Part shown: positions 34,733 through 45,902 of the stretch, one piece after another
How positions within the stretch are numbered: position 1 is the first letter of the stretch
Layout: each line of letters opens with the position of its first letter
NCBI RefSeq assembly: GCF_019316905.1
Contig: NZ_CP079216.1
Location: forward strand, 434,001-498,000
Direction of reading: 5' to 3'
DNA from: Tessaracoccus palaemonis
GTDB lineage: Bacteria > Actinomycetota > Actinomycetes > Propionibacteriales > Propionibacteriaceae
DNA: 64,000 nt
The notes under the pieces: model-generated
What the model saw: only the letters and a program-made list of their open reading frames with translations
Database searches by the model: none
Told to the model about the DNA's origin: nothing
Translations under genes and position numbers: made by a program

Positions 34733-35715
34733 TGTCTACTCCGTTCACCGTCGCCGTCACCGGGGCGGCCGGGCAGATCGGGTACGCGCTGCTCTACCGG
34801 CTGGCGTCGGGCGACCTGCTGGGCGACCGGCCGGTGCGGCTCAGGCTGCTGGAGGTGGAGCCGGCGCTCAAGGCCCTCGAGGGGGTCGTGATGGAGCTCG
34901 ACGACTGCGCCTTCCCGAACCTGGCCGGCGTGGAGATCGGCTCGGACCCGAGAAGGATGTTCGACGGCGCCAACCTGGCGATGCTCGTCGGCGCCATGCC
35001 ACGCAAGGCCGGGATGGAGCGCTCCGACCTGCTCACGGCCAACGGCGCGATCTTCACGGAACAGGGGAGGGCGCTGGCGGCCTCGGCAGCCGACGACGTG
35101 CGCGTCGTCGTGACCGGCAACCCCGCCAACACCAACGCGTTGATCGCGTACCACAACGCGTCGGGCATCCCCCGGGAACGCTTCTCCGCGCTGACCCGGT
35201 TGGACCACAACCGGGCCCGCGCGCTGCTCGCGGAGCGGGCCGGGAGGCCGGTGCGCGACGTCACGGGCATGACCATCTGGGGCAACCACTCCACCACGCA
35301 GTACCCGGACGTCTTCAACGCGAAGGTGTGCGGAGTTCCGGCCGACCGGTGGATCGCCGACGACGGATGGATCAACTTCGACTTCATCCCGACGGTCGCC
35401 CGCCGCGGCGCGGCCGTGATCGCGGCCCGCGGCTCCTCGAGCGCCGCCTCCGCAGCGAACGCGACGATCGAGCACTCCCGCGACTGGCTGCTCGGCACTC
35501 CCGAGGGCGAGTGGACGTCGATGGCCGTGCCCTCCGACGGGTCGTACGGGGTGCCGGACGGCCTGGTCTCGTCGTTCCCGGTGACCTGCTCGGGAGGCGA
35601 CTGGTCGATCGTGCAGGGCCTGCCGATCAGCGCCTTCGCGCAGGCGAAGATCGACGCGTCGCTTGGTGAGCTGCAGGGCGAGCGCGACGCCGTGCGCGCC
35701 CTCGGCCTGATCTGA
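34732..35715 (+). CDS. mdh: malate dehydrogenase, coupled to pduP
   Basis: 327 residues, ATG 34732 overlapping the pduP stop (TGATG). Group 2 NAD-malate dehydrogenase: [41 protein letters not shown] and [11 protein letters not shown] with the active-site His. No encapsulation helix, so it is probably cytosolic. It reduces oxaloacetate with NADH. In propionate-forming actinobacteria this is a step of the Wood-Werkman cycle and would reoxidise NADH. It is the last gene of the plus-strand pdu operon; the stop lies three bases from that of the convergent gene. Confidence 0.95.
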   Translation: MSTPFTVAVTGAAGQIGYALLYRLASGDLLGDRPVRLRLLEVEPALKALEGVVMELDDCAFPNLAGVEIGSDPRRMFDGANLAMLVGAMPRKAGMERSDLLTANGAIFTEQGRALAASAADDVRVVVTGNPANTNALIAYHNASGIPRERFSALTRLDHNRARALLAERAGRPVRDVTGMTIWGNHSTTQYPDVFNAKVCGVPADRWIADDGWINFDFIPTVARRGAAVIAARGSSSAASAANATIEHSRDWLLGTPEGEWTSMAVPSDGSYGVPDGLVSSFPVTCSGGDWSIVQGLPISAFAQAKIDASLGELQGERDAVRALGLI

Positions 35716-35718
35716 GGC

Positions 35719-36585
35719 TCAGGAGACGGGGGCGGAGCCGACGCCCGCGACCGCGACCGTCGGCGTGCCGTCCTGCACGGTCAGCGTGATCGTCGGGTCG
35801 GTGAGGACGTCACCTCCCGAGGCCGCGTAGAGGGCGTCGGCGAGAGCCTCACCCGTGAGGCCGGCCAGATCGACGCCGGGCTCGGCTGTCCCCGACCAGC
35901 ACACCGTGCCGACGTCCGTGCCGTCCAGGCTGCGCCACACCTCCGGCTGGCAGCCGTTGCTGGCGTCCGCCCTCGTCAGGCGGGCGGTGACACGGTCGGG
36001 GCTGAGCTGCACCGACTGCACGATCCCCGACGGCGCCAGCAGCGTCAGCTCGTCGAGCGCAGTCTGCAGCTCCGCGGCCGACCACTGCCCCGTGAGGGCA
36101 GGGACGAGTTTGCCGTCGAGCCGGGAGGCGACCGGATCGGCGCCCGTGACGGACTGGGCATCGGCGCCGCACTGCACGGATGACACGTGCGATGAGGCAG
36201 TCACGGCGTACAGCGAGACGCGGTACCACGACTCGTCACACGACTCCTTCAGTGCGGTGAGCTCGGCGCCCAACGTCTCGGGGTCCAGCGAGTCGGCGGT
36301 CAGCGCCGCCACCTGGATGCTGGTGGGCTGCGGGTCGAGGCTCCGCGGCGCCAGGATGCGAGAGAGGGTCCCGTCGGCCGAGGAGGTGATGATGCTCAGC
36401 TGGTCGGGGGTCCACGTCAGCGAGCCGAGAGATGTGGCCGGGTCGGCCACCAGCTCCTCCAGCGCGGGGACGACCGCGGCCGCGGGGTCGATCGCGGGCT
36501 CCTCCCGCTCGGCCGGGGCGCATCCCGCGAGGATCCCGGTGACCGCCACGGCCGTCGCCAGGGCAAGCCCGCGGGCATCACTCAT
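35719..36585 (-). CDS. lipoprotein of unknown function in a type VII-like module
   Basis: 288 residues, ATG 36585. Signal peptide with lipobox ILAGCAP (Cys at residue 22). The mature part shows no known domain: mixed alpha/beta with four Cys (CDESW, VQCGAD, NGCQPE, VCWSG), possibly two disulfides. Overlaps the upstream 425-residue gene by eight bases. Last gene of the three-gene module. Confidence 0.82.
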   Translation of the reverse strand: MSDARGLALATAVAVTGILAGCAPAEREEPAIDPAAAVVPALEELVADPATSLGSLTWTPDQLSIITSSADGTLSRILAPRSLDPQPTSIQVAALTADSLDPETLGAELTALKESCDESWYRVSLYAVTASSHVSSVQCGADAQSVTGADPVASRLDGKLVPALTGQWSAAELQTALDELTLLAPSGIVQSVQLSPDRVTARLTRADASNGCQPEVWRSLDGTDVGTVCWSGTAEPGVDLAGLTGEALADALYAASGGDVLTDPTITLTVQDGTPTVAVAGVGSAPVS

Positions 36586-37855
36586 CGAGCATCCGCTGCA
36601 ACTGCTGGGCCTCCTGGGTGTTCAGTGCCTCACCGGTGAGGTAGTTGCGGATCGTGGCGTCCAGCTTCTCCGACATGTCCAGCGTCGCGGACTGGCCCCG
36701 CGTCAGTGCCTTCTCGCGGAGGTCCTGGGCCAGCGTGTTCAGCCCCGAGGTCGCGGTGGCCGAGAAACCGGGGAACTGCAGGAACATCGGCTCGATCGCC
36801 GGGGTGCCCGAAGCGGTGCTGATGACAGGATCGAAGTCGCCGGAGAGGTCCTCCCAGAACTCGATGTGGTCCTTGAACCAGCGGGTGTTGAAACGCAGCT
36901 CCTCGAACCCGGACTGTTCGGGGGAGCGGTACCCCGACAGGTTGGCCGGCATCGGCCAGCCGTTGCCGCCGCCCCCCGTCGGCTCGCTCATCGCGTTGAT
37001 CTGTCCCCGCAGCTCCTCGGTCTTCAGCGTGGCGGAGACGGCGTTGTTGAGCGTGTTGATCATCGCGGTGGCCTTTTCGGTCTGCCGCGACTTGTAGTCG
37101 TTGACGAACGTGGCCACGTCGCCGATCTTGCCGAGCACGAAGTCGATGCTCAGGTCCTCGGGCTTCCACGAACCCGTGGCCAGGTCGATGTAGGACTGGT
37201 TCTGTTCCCGCACGAGGTCAGCGAAGGCCGTCAGCGACTCCGTCATGTTCTGCAGGAAGGCCGCGTCACGCTCGAGCAGCTCCCGGATGACCGACTGGGT
37301 CGTGGAGTGAGCGGAGTCCTGGAGCGTCACGTTGTCGCGGTAGGTCTCCATCGCCGAGGGGCTCTGCCAGCCGGTGGTGTCTCCCGTGGTGCTGATCTGG
37401 GTGATGCTGCTGGGGAACACCAGAGTAGAGAGCTTCGCGACGGTGTCGACCCAGCCGCTCATGTGGTCCGCGACGCTGCCCACGGTGTCGCGGATGTCCT
37501 TGGAATCAAGCTCGAACTTCTCATCGACCTCGTCGACGATGCCCTGGGCGTTCTCGAGGGCATCGTAGGCCTCCTGCCTGCGTGGGTGCGGGACCTCCTC
37601 CTCGATCCAGCTCACGCCGCCCACGCTCATCCAGAACTTGTCCCAGCCGCTGTACTTGTCGTCGCGGTACTCGACGCCCAGGTACTGACCCGATGCCCAG
37701 GTCTCGTACTTGTACTGCTTCAGCTGTCCGATGGTGGACTTGATGTCACCCATGACGGCCGCCCCAGCCTCCACGAGATCCTCGTAGCTGTCGACCATGT
37801 CGTCGCAGGACTGCTTGATGACCAGTGCGGCGTCGTACGCCTCGTTGCCCGGCAT
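36578..37855 (-). CDS. helical WXG100/LXG-like protein
   Basis: 425 residues, ATG 37855 with GAGGCGGGC upstream. Mostly helical. The first 55 residues form a helix ending in a turn YETWASGQY that resembles a WXG motif, followed by long helices (VDEVDEKFELDSKDIRDTV, DSAHSTTQSVIRELLERDA) and a Gly-rich loop TGGGGNGWPMP. No signal peptide. The layout (YbaB-like gene, helical WXG-like gene, lipoprotein) recalls type VII secretion-associated clusters of actinobacteria. No toxin domain is evident. Family assignment is tentative. Confidence 0.75.
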   Translation of the reverse strand: MPGNEAYDAALVIKQSCDDMVDSYEDLVEAGAAVMGDIKSTIGQLKQYKYETWASGQYLGVEYRDDKYSGWDKFWMSVGGVSWIEEEVPHPRRQEAYDALENAQGIVDEVDEKFELDSKDIRDTVGSVADHMSGWVDTVAKLSTLVFPSSITQISTTGDTTGWQSPSAMETYRDNVTLQDSAHSTTQSVIRELLERDAAFLQNMTESLTAFADLVREQNQSYIDLATGSWKPEDLSIDFVLGKIGDVATFVNDYKSRQTEKATAMINTLNNAVSATLKTEELRGQINAMSEPTGGGGNGWPMPANLSGYRSPEQSGFEELRFNTRWFKDHIEFWEDLSGDFDPVISTASGTPAIEPMFLQFPGFSATATSGLNTLAQDLREKALTRGQSATLDMSEKLDATIRNYLTGEALNTQEAQQLQRMLDE

Positions 37856-37862
37856 GCCCGCC

Positions 37863-38390
37863 TCAGCTCACGAACTCGCGGATCTGGCGGTCGAGGCGCC
37901 TGAGCGCCTCCCGCTCCTCGCGGCCGGGGTCCCGCCCGAGGAGGTCGACGCCGGCGAAGGCGCTGAGCAGCGTGTCGGCGAGAGACTGGAGCGTGGCGCG
38001 CCCGGCCCACTCGGGGTCGAGGGCTACGGAGTCGAAGCGACCCCCGTCGAGGAAGATGGCGACGTGGCGCTGGTCGTCGACGACCTCGTCGGCCCCGGCG
38101 GCCGTGAACTCGCCCGCCCTCGATCGGCGCAGGTAGTCGCGGGACCGCTGCATCCATTCGCGGTGCATCGCCATGTACTCGCGCAGCCGCTGCGGCGAGA
38201 CCTGCCGTCGGGTGGCATCGTCGCCCTCGGCGGGGGGCGGCGCCGTCTCGTCTTCGGGGAGGGCGGCTCGGATGGCCGCCGTGAGTTCCTCGGAGAGACC
38301 CCTGGCATCGGTGCGGTCCCGCCAGCCGTTGCGGATTCCTACCCTGACCAGTCGGCCAGCCTCGATCTCGACGTCCACCTCAGCGCCCAT
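37863..38390 (-). CDS. YbaB/EbfC-like protein associated with type VII-type genes
   Basis: 175 residues, ATG 38390 with AAGGAGGG upstream. The N-terminal strand pattern EVDVEIEAGRLVRVGIRNGW followed by LSEELTAAIRAAL is typical of YbaB/EbfC-like domains found next to WXG100 genes. A Pro-rich linker and a helical C-terminal half (QRLREYMAMHREWMQRSRDY) follow. First gene of the module, 7 bases before the next start. Function unknown. Confidence 0.75.
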   Translation of the reverse strand: MGAEVDVEIEAGRLVRVGIRNGWRDRTDARGLSEELTAAIRAALPEDETAPPPAEGDDATRRQVSPQRLREYMAMHREWMQRSRDYLRRSRAGEFTAAGADEVVDDQRHVAIFLDGGRFDSVALDPEWAGRATLQSLADTLLSAFAGVDLLGRDPGREEREALRRLDRQIREFVS

Positions 38391-38513
38391 CGGCCCTCCT
38401 TCAGTTGTCTCGACCCTAGCGGCGCGTCCGGTCGCGGGGGCGTCAACCGGCTGAGTACGGATCCGCGATCCGTGTGAGTATCGGCCGTGCCAAGATGGGC
38501 GAGGAGGTGCCCC

Positions 38514-39212
38514 ATGCTGTTCGACTGGTCGGCCGTTCCGCTGCAGGTGGGTCTGGTGACCGCAGCGTTCCTGCTCTGCGCCTGCATCGGCATTGAGAGG
38601 CAGTTCCAGCACAAGTCCGCCGGCGTCCGCACGCATGCTCTCGTCGGGCTGGGCAGTTGCGTGTTCACGCTGATCTCGGTCGAGGGGTTCATCTACCTGG
38701 CCGAGTACCAGGTCACGCGCGACCCCTCGCGCATCGCCGCGCAGATCGTCTCGGGCATCGGCTTCCTCGGCGCCGGCGTCATCTTCGTCAACCGCGACGT
38801 CGTCCGGGGGCTGACCACGGCCGCGTCGATCTGGCTGGCCGCCGCCATCGGCATGGCCTGCGGGGCGGGGCTGCTGCCGCTGGCCGTCTTCGCGACGATG
38901 CTGCACTTCGTCGCGGTGCTTGTCGTGGCGCCGCTGGCCCGCCTGATGCCGACCGCGGGGGAGCGGTCGACGGTGCTGCTGACCTATGCCGACGGCCGCG
39001 GCGTGCTGCGCGACGTGCTCGCGGTGGCGACCGACCTCGGCTGCGAGACGACGCTGGTGAACACGCGTCAGACGCACGTCGACGACACCGTCGCGGTCCG
39101 CGCCGAGATGCGGTTCCGTAAGGGGCCGCCGCTGCGCGACGTGATGACGCAGCTGAGCGAGGTGCGAGGCGTGCTGAGCGTCGAGCTGGCGACCCGCGAC
39201 GACGAGCTCTAG
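38514..39212 (+). CDS. MgtC/SapB family membrane protein
   Basis: 232 residues, ATG 38514 preceded by GAGGAGG. About five membrane segments with the MgtC core CACIGIERQFQHKSAGVRTHAL and IVSGIGFLGAGVIF, then a C-terminal ACT-like soluble domain (residues 150-232). In pathogens MgtC modulates ATP synthase and magnesium-limited growth; most environmental homologues have unknown roles. Stand-alone gene. Confidence 0.9.
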   Translation: MLFDWSAVPLQVGLVTAAFLLCACIGIERQFQHKSAGVRTHALVGLGSCVFTLISVEGFIYLAEYQVTRDPSRIAAQIVSGIGFLGAGVIFVNRDVVRGLTTAASIWLAAAIGMACGAGLLPLAVFATMLHFVAVLVVAPLARLMPTAGERSTVLLTYADGRGVLRDVLAVATDLGCETTLVNTRQTHVDDTVAVRAEMRFRKGPPLRDVMTQLSEVRGVLSVELATRDDEL

Positions 39213-39296
39213 AAACCGGAGGCGGTCGGGAGCACTGAGCCCGCGTCGTGCAGAATGCTGACACGGGCCGCCCGGTCCCGGAGATGAGGACCTGCC

Positions 39297-40787
39297 ATGC
39301 ACGCCACCGCCGTCGTCAGGAGACGCGTCCTGTCGCTGATCGCCGCCCTCGCCGTGGTGCTGGCGGCGGGGGTCGTGCCGGCCGCCGCGGAGGGCCCGGC
39401 CGTCTCGTCGGCCACCCCGACCATCTCGGGCACGCCCCGGGTCGGCTCCACACTGACCGCGAAGGCCGGCTCGTGGACCTCAGGGGCCACGCTGAAGTAC
39501 CAGTGGCGCGCTGACGGCAAGGCGATCTCGAAGGCCACGTCGAAGTCCTTCAGGCCCACGACGACGCAGAAGGGCAAGCGGATCACCGTCACGGTCACGG
39601 GGTCGAAGTCGGGGTACACATCCGTGTCGAAGACGTCGGCGGCCACGAAGAAGGTCATCCTCGCGCCCACCCCGAAGGTGACCGGCTCGGCAAAGCTCGG
39701 CTCCAGGCTCACGGTCAAGCGCGGCACCTGGACGTCGGGCACCAGGCTGAAGGTGCAGTGGTACGCGGACAACGTCGCGATCCCGGGCGCAACGTCGACC
39801 ACGTTCACCGTCACGAGCAGCCAGCAGGGCAAGAAGATCTTCGCGCGCGTCACGGGCTCCAGGTCCGGCTACCCGACGGTGAAGCGGGATTCCGCGGTGA
39901 CGAAGCAGGTCAAGCTCGTCGACACCTCCAGCAGGGCTTCGGTGGACGCCGCCTACACGAAGATCCTCGCGCCGGCGCTGAAGAAGAGCACCGGGTGGAC
40001 CGGAAAGACGTCCAGCTGCAAGGTCGGCACGGAGTCCTCGTCGTCGAAGAAGGCCACGCTCGACGCGGTCAACCTGATGCGCGCCATGGTGCAGCTCGAC
40101 GGGGTCCGGTTCAACAGCACCTGGAACAAGGAGGCGCTGCGCAACTCGCTGATGATGGAGGCGCGCGGCGAGATCACGCACTACCCGACGAAGTCGGGCT
40201 CCTGCTGGAGCCCCGTCGGCGCGGACGCGGCCGGCCGGTCCAACATCGCGCTGCAGTGGGGCGGCTCGCTGCCCGCCATGACGACCGGGGCCCGCGGCGT
40301 CGTCGGCTACATGGTCGACGCCGGGAGCAACAACACGGTCGTAGGCCACCGGCGCTGGATCCTGGAGCCCTCGATCGCCGTGATGGGCACCGGCTCGACG
40401 AACCGGGCCAGCACCCTGACCGTCATCGGCAAGAGCGGGCTCGCCACCTCGAAGTACAACGCGAAGCCCACCTGGCTCGAGTGGCCGTCGGCGGGGTACT
40501 TCCCGGCCAGCATCGAGCCCGACGGCCGCTGGTCGCTGTCTGCTTCCGCGGCGGGGGCCGACTTCTCGAAGGCCAAGGTCACGGTCAAGACGTCCAGCGG
40601 CAGGAAGCTCTCCGTGAAGAAGTACGGCGTCGTGTCCTACATGGGACCGGAGACCATCAGCTTCAAGGTGTCGGGCCTCAGCAGGCCGAAGGGGTCGGCC
40701 GTGGCCACGTACACGGTTTCCGTGACGGGCATCAAGGGGACCCCGACGTCGAGCTACACCTACAAGGTCAAGCTGTTCAACCCCTGA
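39297..40787 (+). CDS. secreted protein with two Ig-like repeats and a CAP (SCP/PR1) domain
   Basis: 496 residues, ATG 39297. Sec signal peptide (residues 1-31, cut after VVPAAAE). Two bacterial Ig-like repeats of about 85 residues follow (ISGTPRVGSTLTAKAGSWTS and VTGSAKLGSRLTVKRGTWTS, each ending SGYxxV). A CAP domain covers about residues 255-360 (VNLMRAMVQLDG, HYPTKSGSCWSP, VGHRRWILEP), and a beta-rich C-terminus ends the protein. No LPXTG sorting signal. Likely an extracellular or wall-associated adhesin-like protein. Confidence 0.88.
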   Translation: MHATAVVRRRVLSLIAALAVVLAAGVVPAAAEGPAVSSATPTISGTPRVGSTLTAKAGSWTSGATLKYQWRADGKAISKATSKSFRPTTTQKGKRITVTVTGSKSGYTSVSKTSAATKKVILAPTPKVTGSAKLGSRLTVKRGTWTSGTRLKVQWYADNVAIPGATSTTFTVTSSQQGKKIFARVTGSRSGYPTVKRDSAVTKQVKLVDTSSRASVDAAYTKILAPALKKSTGWTGKTSSCKVGTESSSSKKATLDAVNLMRAMVQLDGVRFNSTWNKEALRNSLMMEARGEITHYPTKSGSCWSPVGADAAGRSNIALQWGGSLPAMTTGARGVVGYMVDAGSNNTVVGHRRWILEPSIAVMGTGSTNRASTLTVIGKSGLATSKYNAKPTWLEWPSAGYFPASIEPDGRWSLSASAAGADFSKAKVTVKTSSGRKLSVKKYGVVSYMGPETISFKVSGLSRPKGSAVATYTVSVTGIKGTPTSSYTYKVKLFNP

Positions 40788-40830
40788 CCGATCAGGGTCG
40801 GATCAGGGAATATCCTCCTTGCCGTGAGGG

Positions 40831-40849
40831 TTGAGTGAAGTAGACTCAA
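40831..40849 (+). promoter_or_regulatory. HAIR element (HspR operator) of clpB
   Basis: TTGAGT-N7-ACTCAA is a perfect dyad that matches the HAIR consensus CTTGAGT-N7-ACTCAAG. It lies 33 bases upstream of the ATG, next to a possible -10 TAGAAT (40852-40857). HspR represses clpB through HAIR in streptomycetes and mycobacteria, so heat-shock control is expected. Confidence 0.88.
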
Positions 40850-40881
40850 CTTAGAATTTCGACGAGGAGAGACCCACACTC

Positions 40882-43449
<2,568 letters not shown>

Positions 43450-43478
43450 CGCCTCCACCGAGCCCCGGCCCACCCTTC

Positions 43479-43787
43479 CGAAAATCGACCACTGCACGCT
43501 TCTCCCCGGTCCGCCGTGGAAATCCGTTCACTGCCCACACCGCCGGTGGTCCCTCTGATGGCGCCTGCTTGCAGCGACGGTCAGGGCGTCCTGCTTGCTG
43601 CGACCAATGGGCCGCTCGGCTTGCGGCGGACCGTCGGGTCGCCCTACAGAAAATCGACCAGTGACCGCTTCTCCCCGGTCCGGTGCCGAAAACCGCTCAC
43701 TGCCCTGGCGTCGCGCGTTCCCGAAAATCGACCAGTGACCCCTTCTCCCCGGTCCACCAAGGAGAAGCGGTCACTGGTCGATTTTCG
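43479..43787. repeat. family B repeats, including a 27-bp hairpin
   Basis: No gene is seen in 43450-44044. Copies of GAAAATCGACCAGTGACC followed by CTTCTCCCCGGTCC occur at 43479, 43651 and 43722. The last copy meets an inverted copy to give a hairpin with arms 43722-43748 and 43761-43787 (26 of 27 paired, 12-nt loop). Degenerate half-copies (AAACCGCTCACTGCCC type) lie between. The family recurs at 12165-12220 and 44992-45137. Confidence 0.88.
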
Positions 43788-43875
43788 TGGTGGGACCCGG
43801 GTGGGGATGCCGTCGTCGTCTGAAGGGGCTGAAGCGTCCCCCCCCCGTCGCTGGTTGCGCGGCGCAACCGACTCC

Positions 43876-43917
43876 GCCTGCGGCTGCGTGACCGACGCCT
43901 GCGGCTGCGTGACCGGC
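43876..43917. repeat. two 21-bp tandem repeats plus a degenerate third
   Basis: GCCTGCGGCTGCGTGACCGAC is repeated with one change, then a decayed third unit (to about 43937). It lies in the gene-free stretch between clpB and the SDR gene. The stretch also holds a diverged 33-34 bp direct repeat (43948-43980 and 44015-44048) whose second copy includes the SDR stop codon. Confidence 0.75.
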
Positions 43918-44044
43918 TCGGTCTGTGGGTGCACGACCGACTCAGCAGCGGTTGCGCCTTCGAGTTGGGCGCGTCGTCAGGCCTAGTCAGCAGCACCCGA
44001 GAGGCGCTGGTGCTGCGGCTGCGCCGTCGACTTTGGGCGCTTCG

Positions 44045-44800
44045 TCAGTGCACCGAGAAGCCGCCGTCGACCGCGATGGACTGTCCCGTGACGTACGCCG
44101 AGCCGGGTCCCGCGAGGAACACGGCCGCGGCGGCGAAGTCCGACGGGGCGCCGTTCCGCCCGACGAGCGTCCGCGCGGCGAGCCGTGCGACGGTCTCAGG
44201 GTCAGAACTCAGGCGTCGGTTCAGCGGCGTCTGGACGAATCCGGGGATCAGGACGTTCGACGTGACGCCCTGCGAGGACCAGGCCTCGGCCTGGGACCGG
44301 GCGAGGCCCTCGAGCGCGGCCTTGGAGACCCCGTAGGCGCCGCTGTTCGCGAAGGGGCGATGGGCCTGCTGCGAGCTGATGCTGATGATGCGCCCGTAGC
44401 CGCGCTCGGCCATGCCGGGGGCGAGGCGCTGCCCGAGCACGAACGGCGCGTCGAGGTTGACCCGCATCGTCGCGTCCCAGGTGTCCTCGTCGAGCTCTGG
44501 CATCGACGGCCGGAGGTTGATCCCCGCAGAATTGACGAGGATGTCGACGGCCCCGACCTCGTCGGCGAGTGCGTGCGCGCCGACCCGGGCCGACAGATCT
44601 GCGACGACGCCAGCGGCGGAGCAGCCACCGACGCGGATCGTCTCGACCGTCTCGTCGATCGCCGAGCCGGTCCGCGCGGCGACGACCACGTGGGCCCCGG
44701 CCTCCGCCAGGGCGAGTGCGATGGCCCGCCCGATCCCGGAGCTGCCGCCCGTCACGAGCGCGGTGCGGCCGTCGAGTCCGAAGAGCTGCTGCAGTGACAT
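44045..44800 (-). CDS. SDR-family oxidoreductase
   Basis: 251 residues, ATG 44800 (MSLQQLFGLDGRTALVTGG). Classical short-chain dehydrogenase: cofactor loop TGGSSGIG, NSAG, catalytic Ser in ISISSQQ, and YGVSK with the catalytic Tyr and Lys. The closest recognisable relatives are gluconate 5-dehydrogenase and 2-deoxygluconate dehydrogenase types, but substrate cannot be fixed. Stand-alone gene flanked by repeats on both sides. Confidence 0.88.
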   Translation of the reverse strand: MSLQQLFGLDGRTALVTGGSSGIGRAIALALAEAGAHVVVAARTGSAIDETVETIRVGGCSAAGVVADLSARVGAHALADEVGAVDILVNSAGINLRPSMPELDEDTWDATMRVNLDAPFVLGQRLAPGMAERGYGRIISISSQQAHRPFANSGAYGVSKAALEGLARSQAEAWSSQGVTSNVLIPGFVQTPLNRRLSSDPETVARLAARTLVGRNGAPSDFAAAAVFLAGPGSAYVTGQSIAVDGGFSVH

Positions 44801-44905
44801 CGGCCCAGCGTAGCGACCAGTCACGCGACCGCCGCTGTGCGTCATATGCGAGAGCCCGGTATGTGCGGCGACGATGACTTCACGGGGTACCGGACGACAA
44901 CGGGC

Positions 44906-44983
44906 GGATCACGTCGGCGGGCGACGTCGGCGGGCGACGTCGGGGGATCCAGTCGGCAGATCCCGTCGGCGGATCCCGTCGGC
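44906..44983. repeat. six 13-bp tandem repeats
   Basis: Six units of GGATCCCGTCGGC or variants (GGGCGACGTCGGC) in exact 13-bp register. No gene is seen in 44801-45237; this array and the family B copies fill most of it. Confidence 0.85.
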
Positions 44984-44991
44984 CGACCGTC

Positions 44992-45137
44992 GAGAATCGG
45001 GCAGTGGTCGCTTCTCCCCGGTCCGGGTCCGAGAACCGTTCACTGCCCATGCGCGGCCGACTCGCGAGAATCGACCAGTGCCCGGTTCTCCTCGGCGGAC
45101 CGGGGAGAATCGGGCACTGGTCGTTTTTCGGGGTGGG
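44992..45137. repeat. family B repeat cluster
   Basis: Direct copies (GAGAATCGGGCAGTGGTCGC plus TTCTCCCCGGTCCG; GAGAATCGACCAGTGCCCGG) and an opposing copy (ACCGGGGAGAATCGGGCACTGG) in the spacer upstream of the DUF1707 genes. Confidence 0.82.
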
Positions 45138-45237
45138 TCGAGTCGTGTTAGGGGCTGGGGCTCTCAGGGCGGTTCCGGGAGGTGAACCCGGGGGAGCCCG
45201 GAGGCGACCCTCCGCCAGGCCGCGTACCCTGGAACGC

Positions 45238-45855
45238 ATGCCCGACTTCATCCGCATCGGTGACGCAGAGCGCGACGAGGCCGTCTCGTTGCTGCAGGAC
45301 CACCACGCGGCCGGCCGGCTCTCCACCGAGGAGTTCGACGACCGGATGGGGAAGGCTCTCGAGGCCAAGGTCGCCGACGACCTGACCGCGCTCTTCGTCG
45401 ACCTGCCCGGCCAGCGACCCGGCCAGAAGTCCGCGCCTGTCACCTATGGGCAGCCCGCGCCGGTCAGCTACGGGATGCCGGTCCCGCAGCAGTGGGCCCC
45501 GCCCGTCGAACAGGGGCCCTCCGACCGGTCCAGGGCGCTGTGGTGGGCGCTCGGCGCAGCCCTGCTGCTCCTCTTCGTGATGGGCGTAGGTACCGGTCAT
45601 TTCATCGGCTTCCCGCTCGTGGTCATCGTCGCGGTGCTGGCCGGTCACAAGGCGCGGACCCGTCGGATGCTGTCCGGAAGGCCGCGTGGCCGCTTCCCCC
45701 GACCCCTGACGGTGGCCGGGAAGCAGGCCGTCATGCAGCAGCTGAGCCTCGGAAACCCCGACGGTGCCGTCGCGGCCTTCATGGAGGTGACCGGAGCCGA
45801 CCCCGAGTCCGCCCGACGCGCCGTGTGGGCCCTCGGCCGCGAACTCGGCCGCTGA
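45238..45855 (+). CDS. DUF1707 (SHOCT-like) membrane protein
   Basis: 205 residues, ATG 45238. The N-terminal DUF1707 domain (RIGDAERDEAVSLLQDHHAA, LSTEEFDDRMGKALEAK) is followed by a Pro-rich linker, two membrane segments (ALWWALGAALLLLFVMG, FIGFPLVVIVAVLAG) and a small helical C-terminal domain. TACCCT ends 7 bases before the ATG with no Shine-Dalgarno, suggesting a leaderless transcript. Paralogue of the next gene. Function unknown. Confidence 0.88.
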   Translation: MPDFIRIGDAERDEAVSLLQDHHAAGRLSTEEFDDRMGKALEAKVADDLTALFVDLPGQRPGQKSAPVTYGQPAPVSYGMPVPQQWAPPVEQGPSDRSRALWWALGAALLLLFVMGVGTGHFIGFPLVVIVAVLAGHKARTRRMLSGRPRGRFPRPLTVAGKQAVMQQLSLGNPDGAVAAFMEVTGADPESARRAVWALGRELGR

Positions 45856-45902
45856 CCGATCCCCGACGCGCCGGATTCCCAGGGGCGCCGTAGTCTGGAG
45901 TC

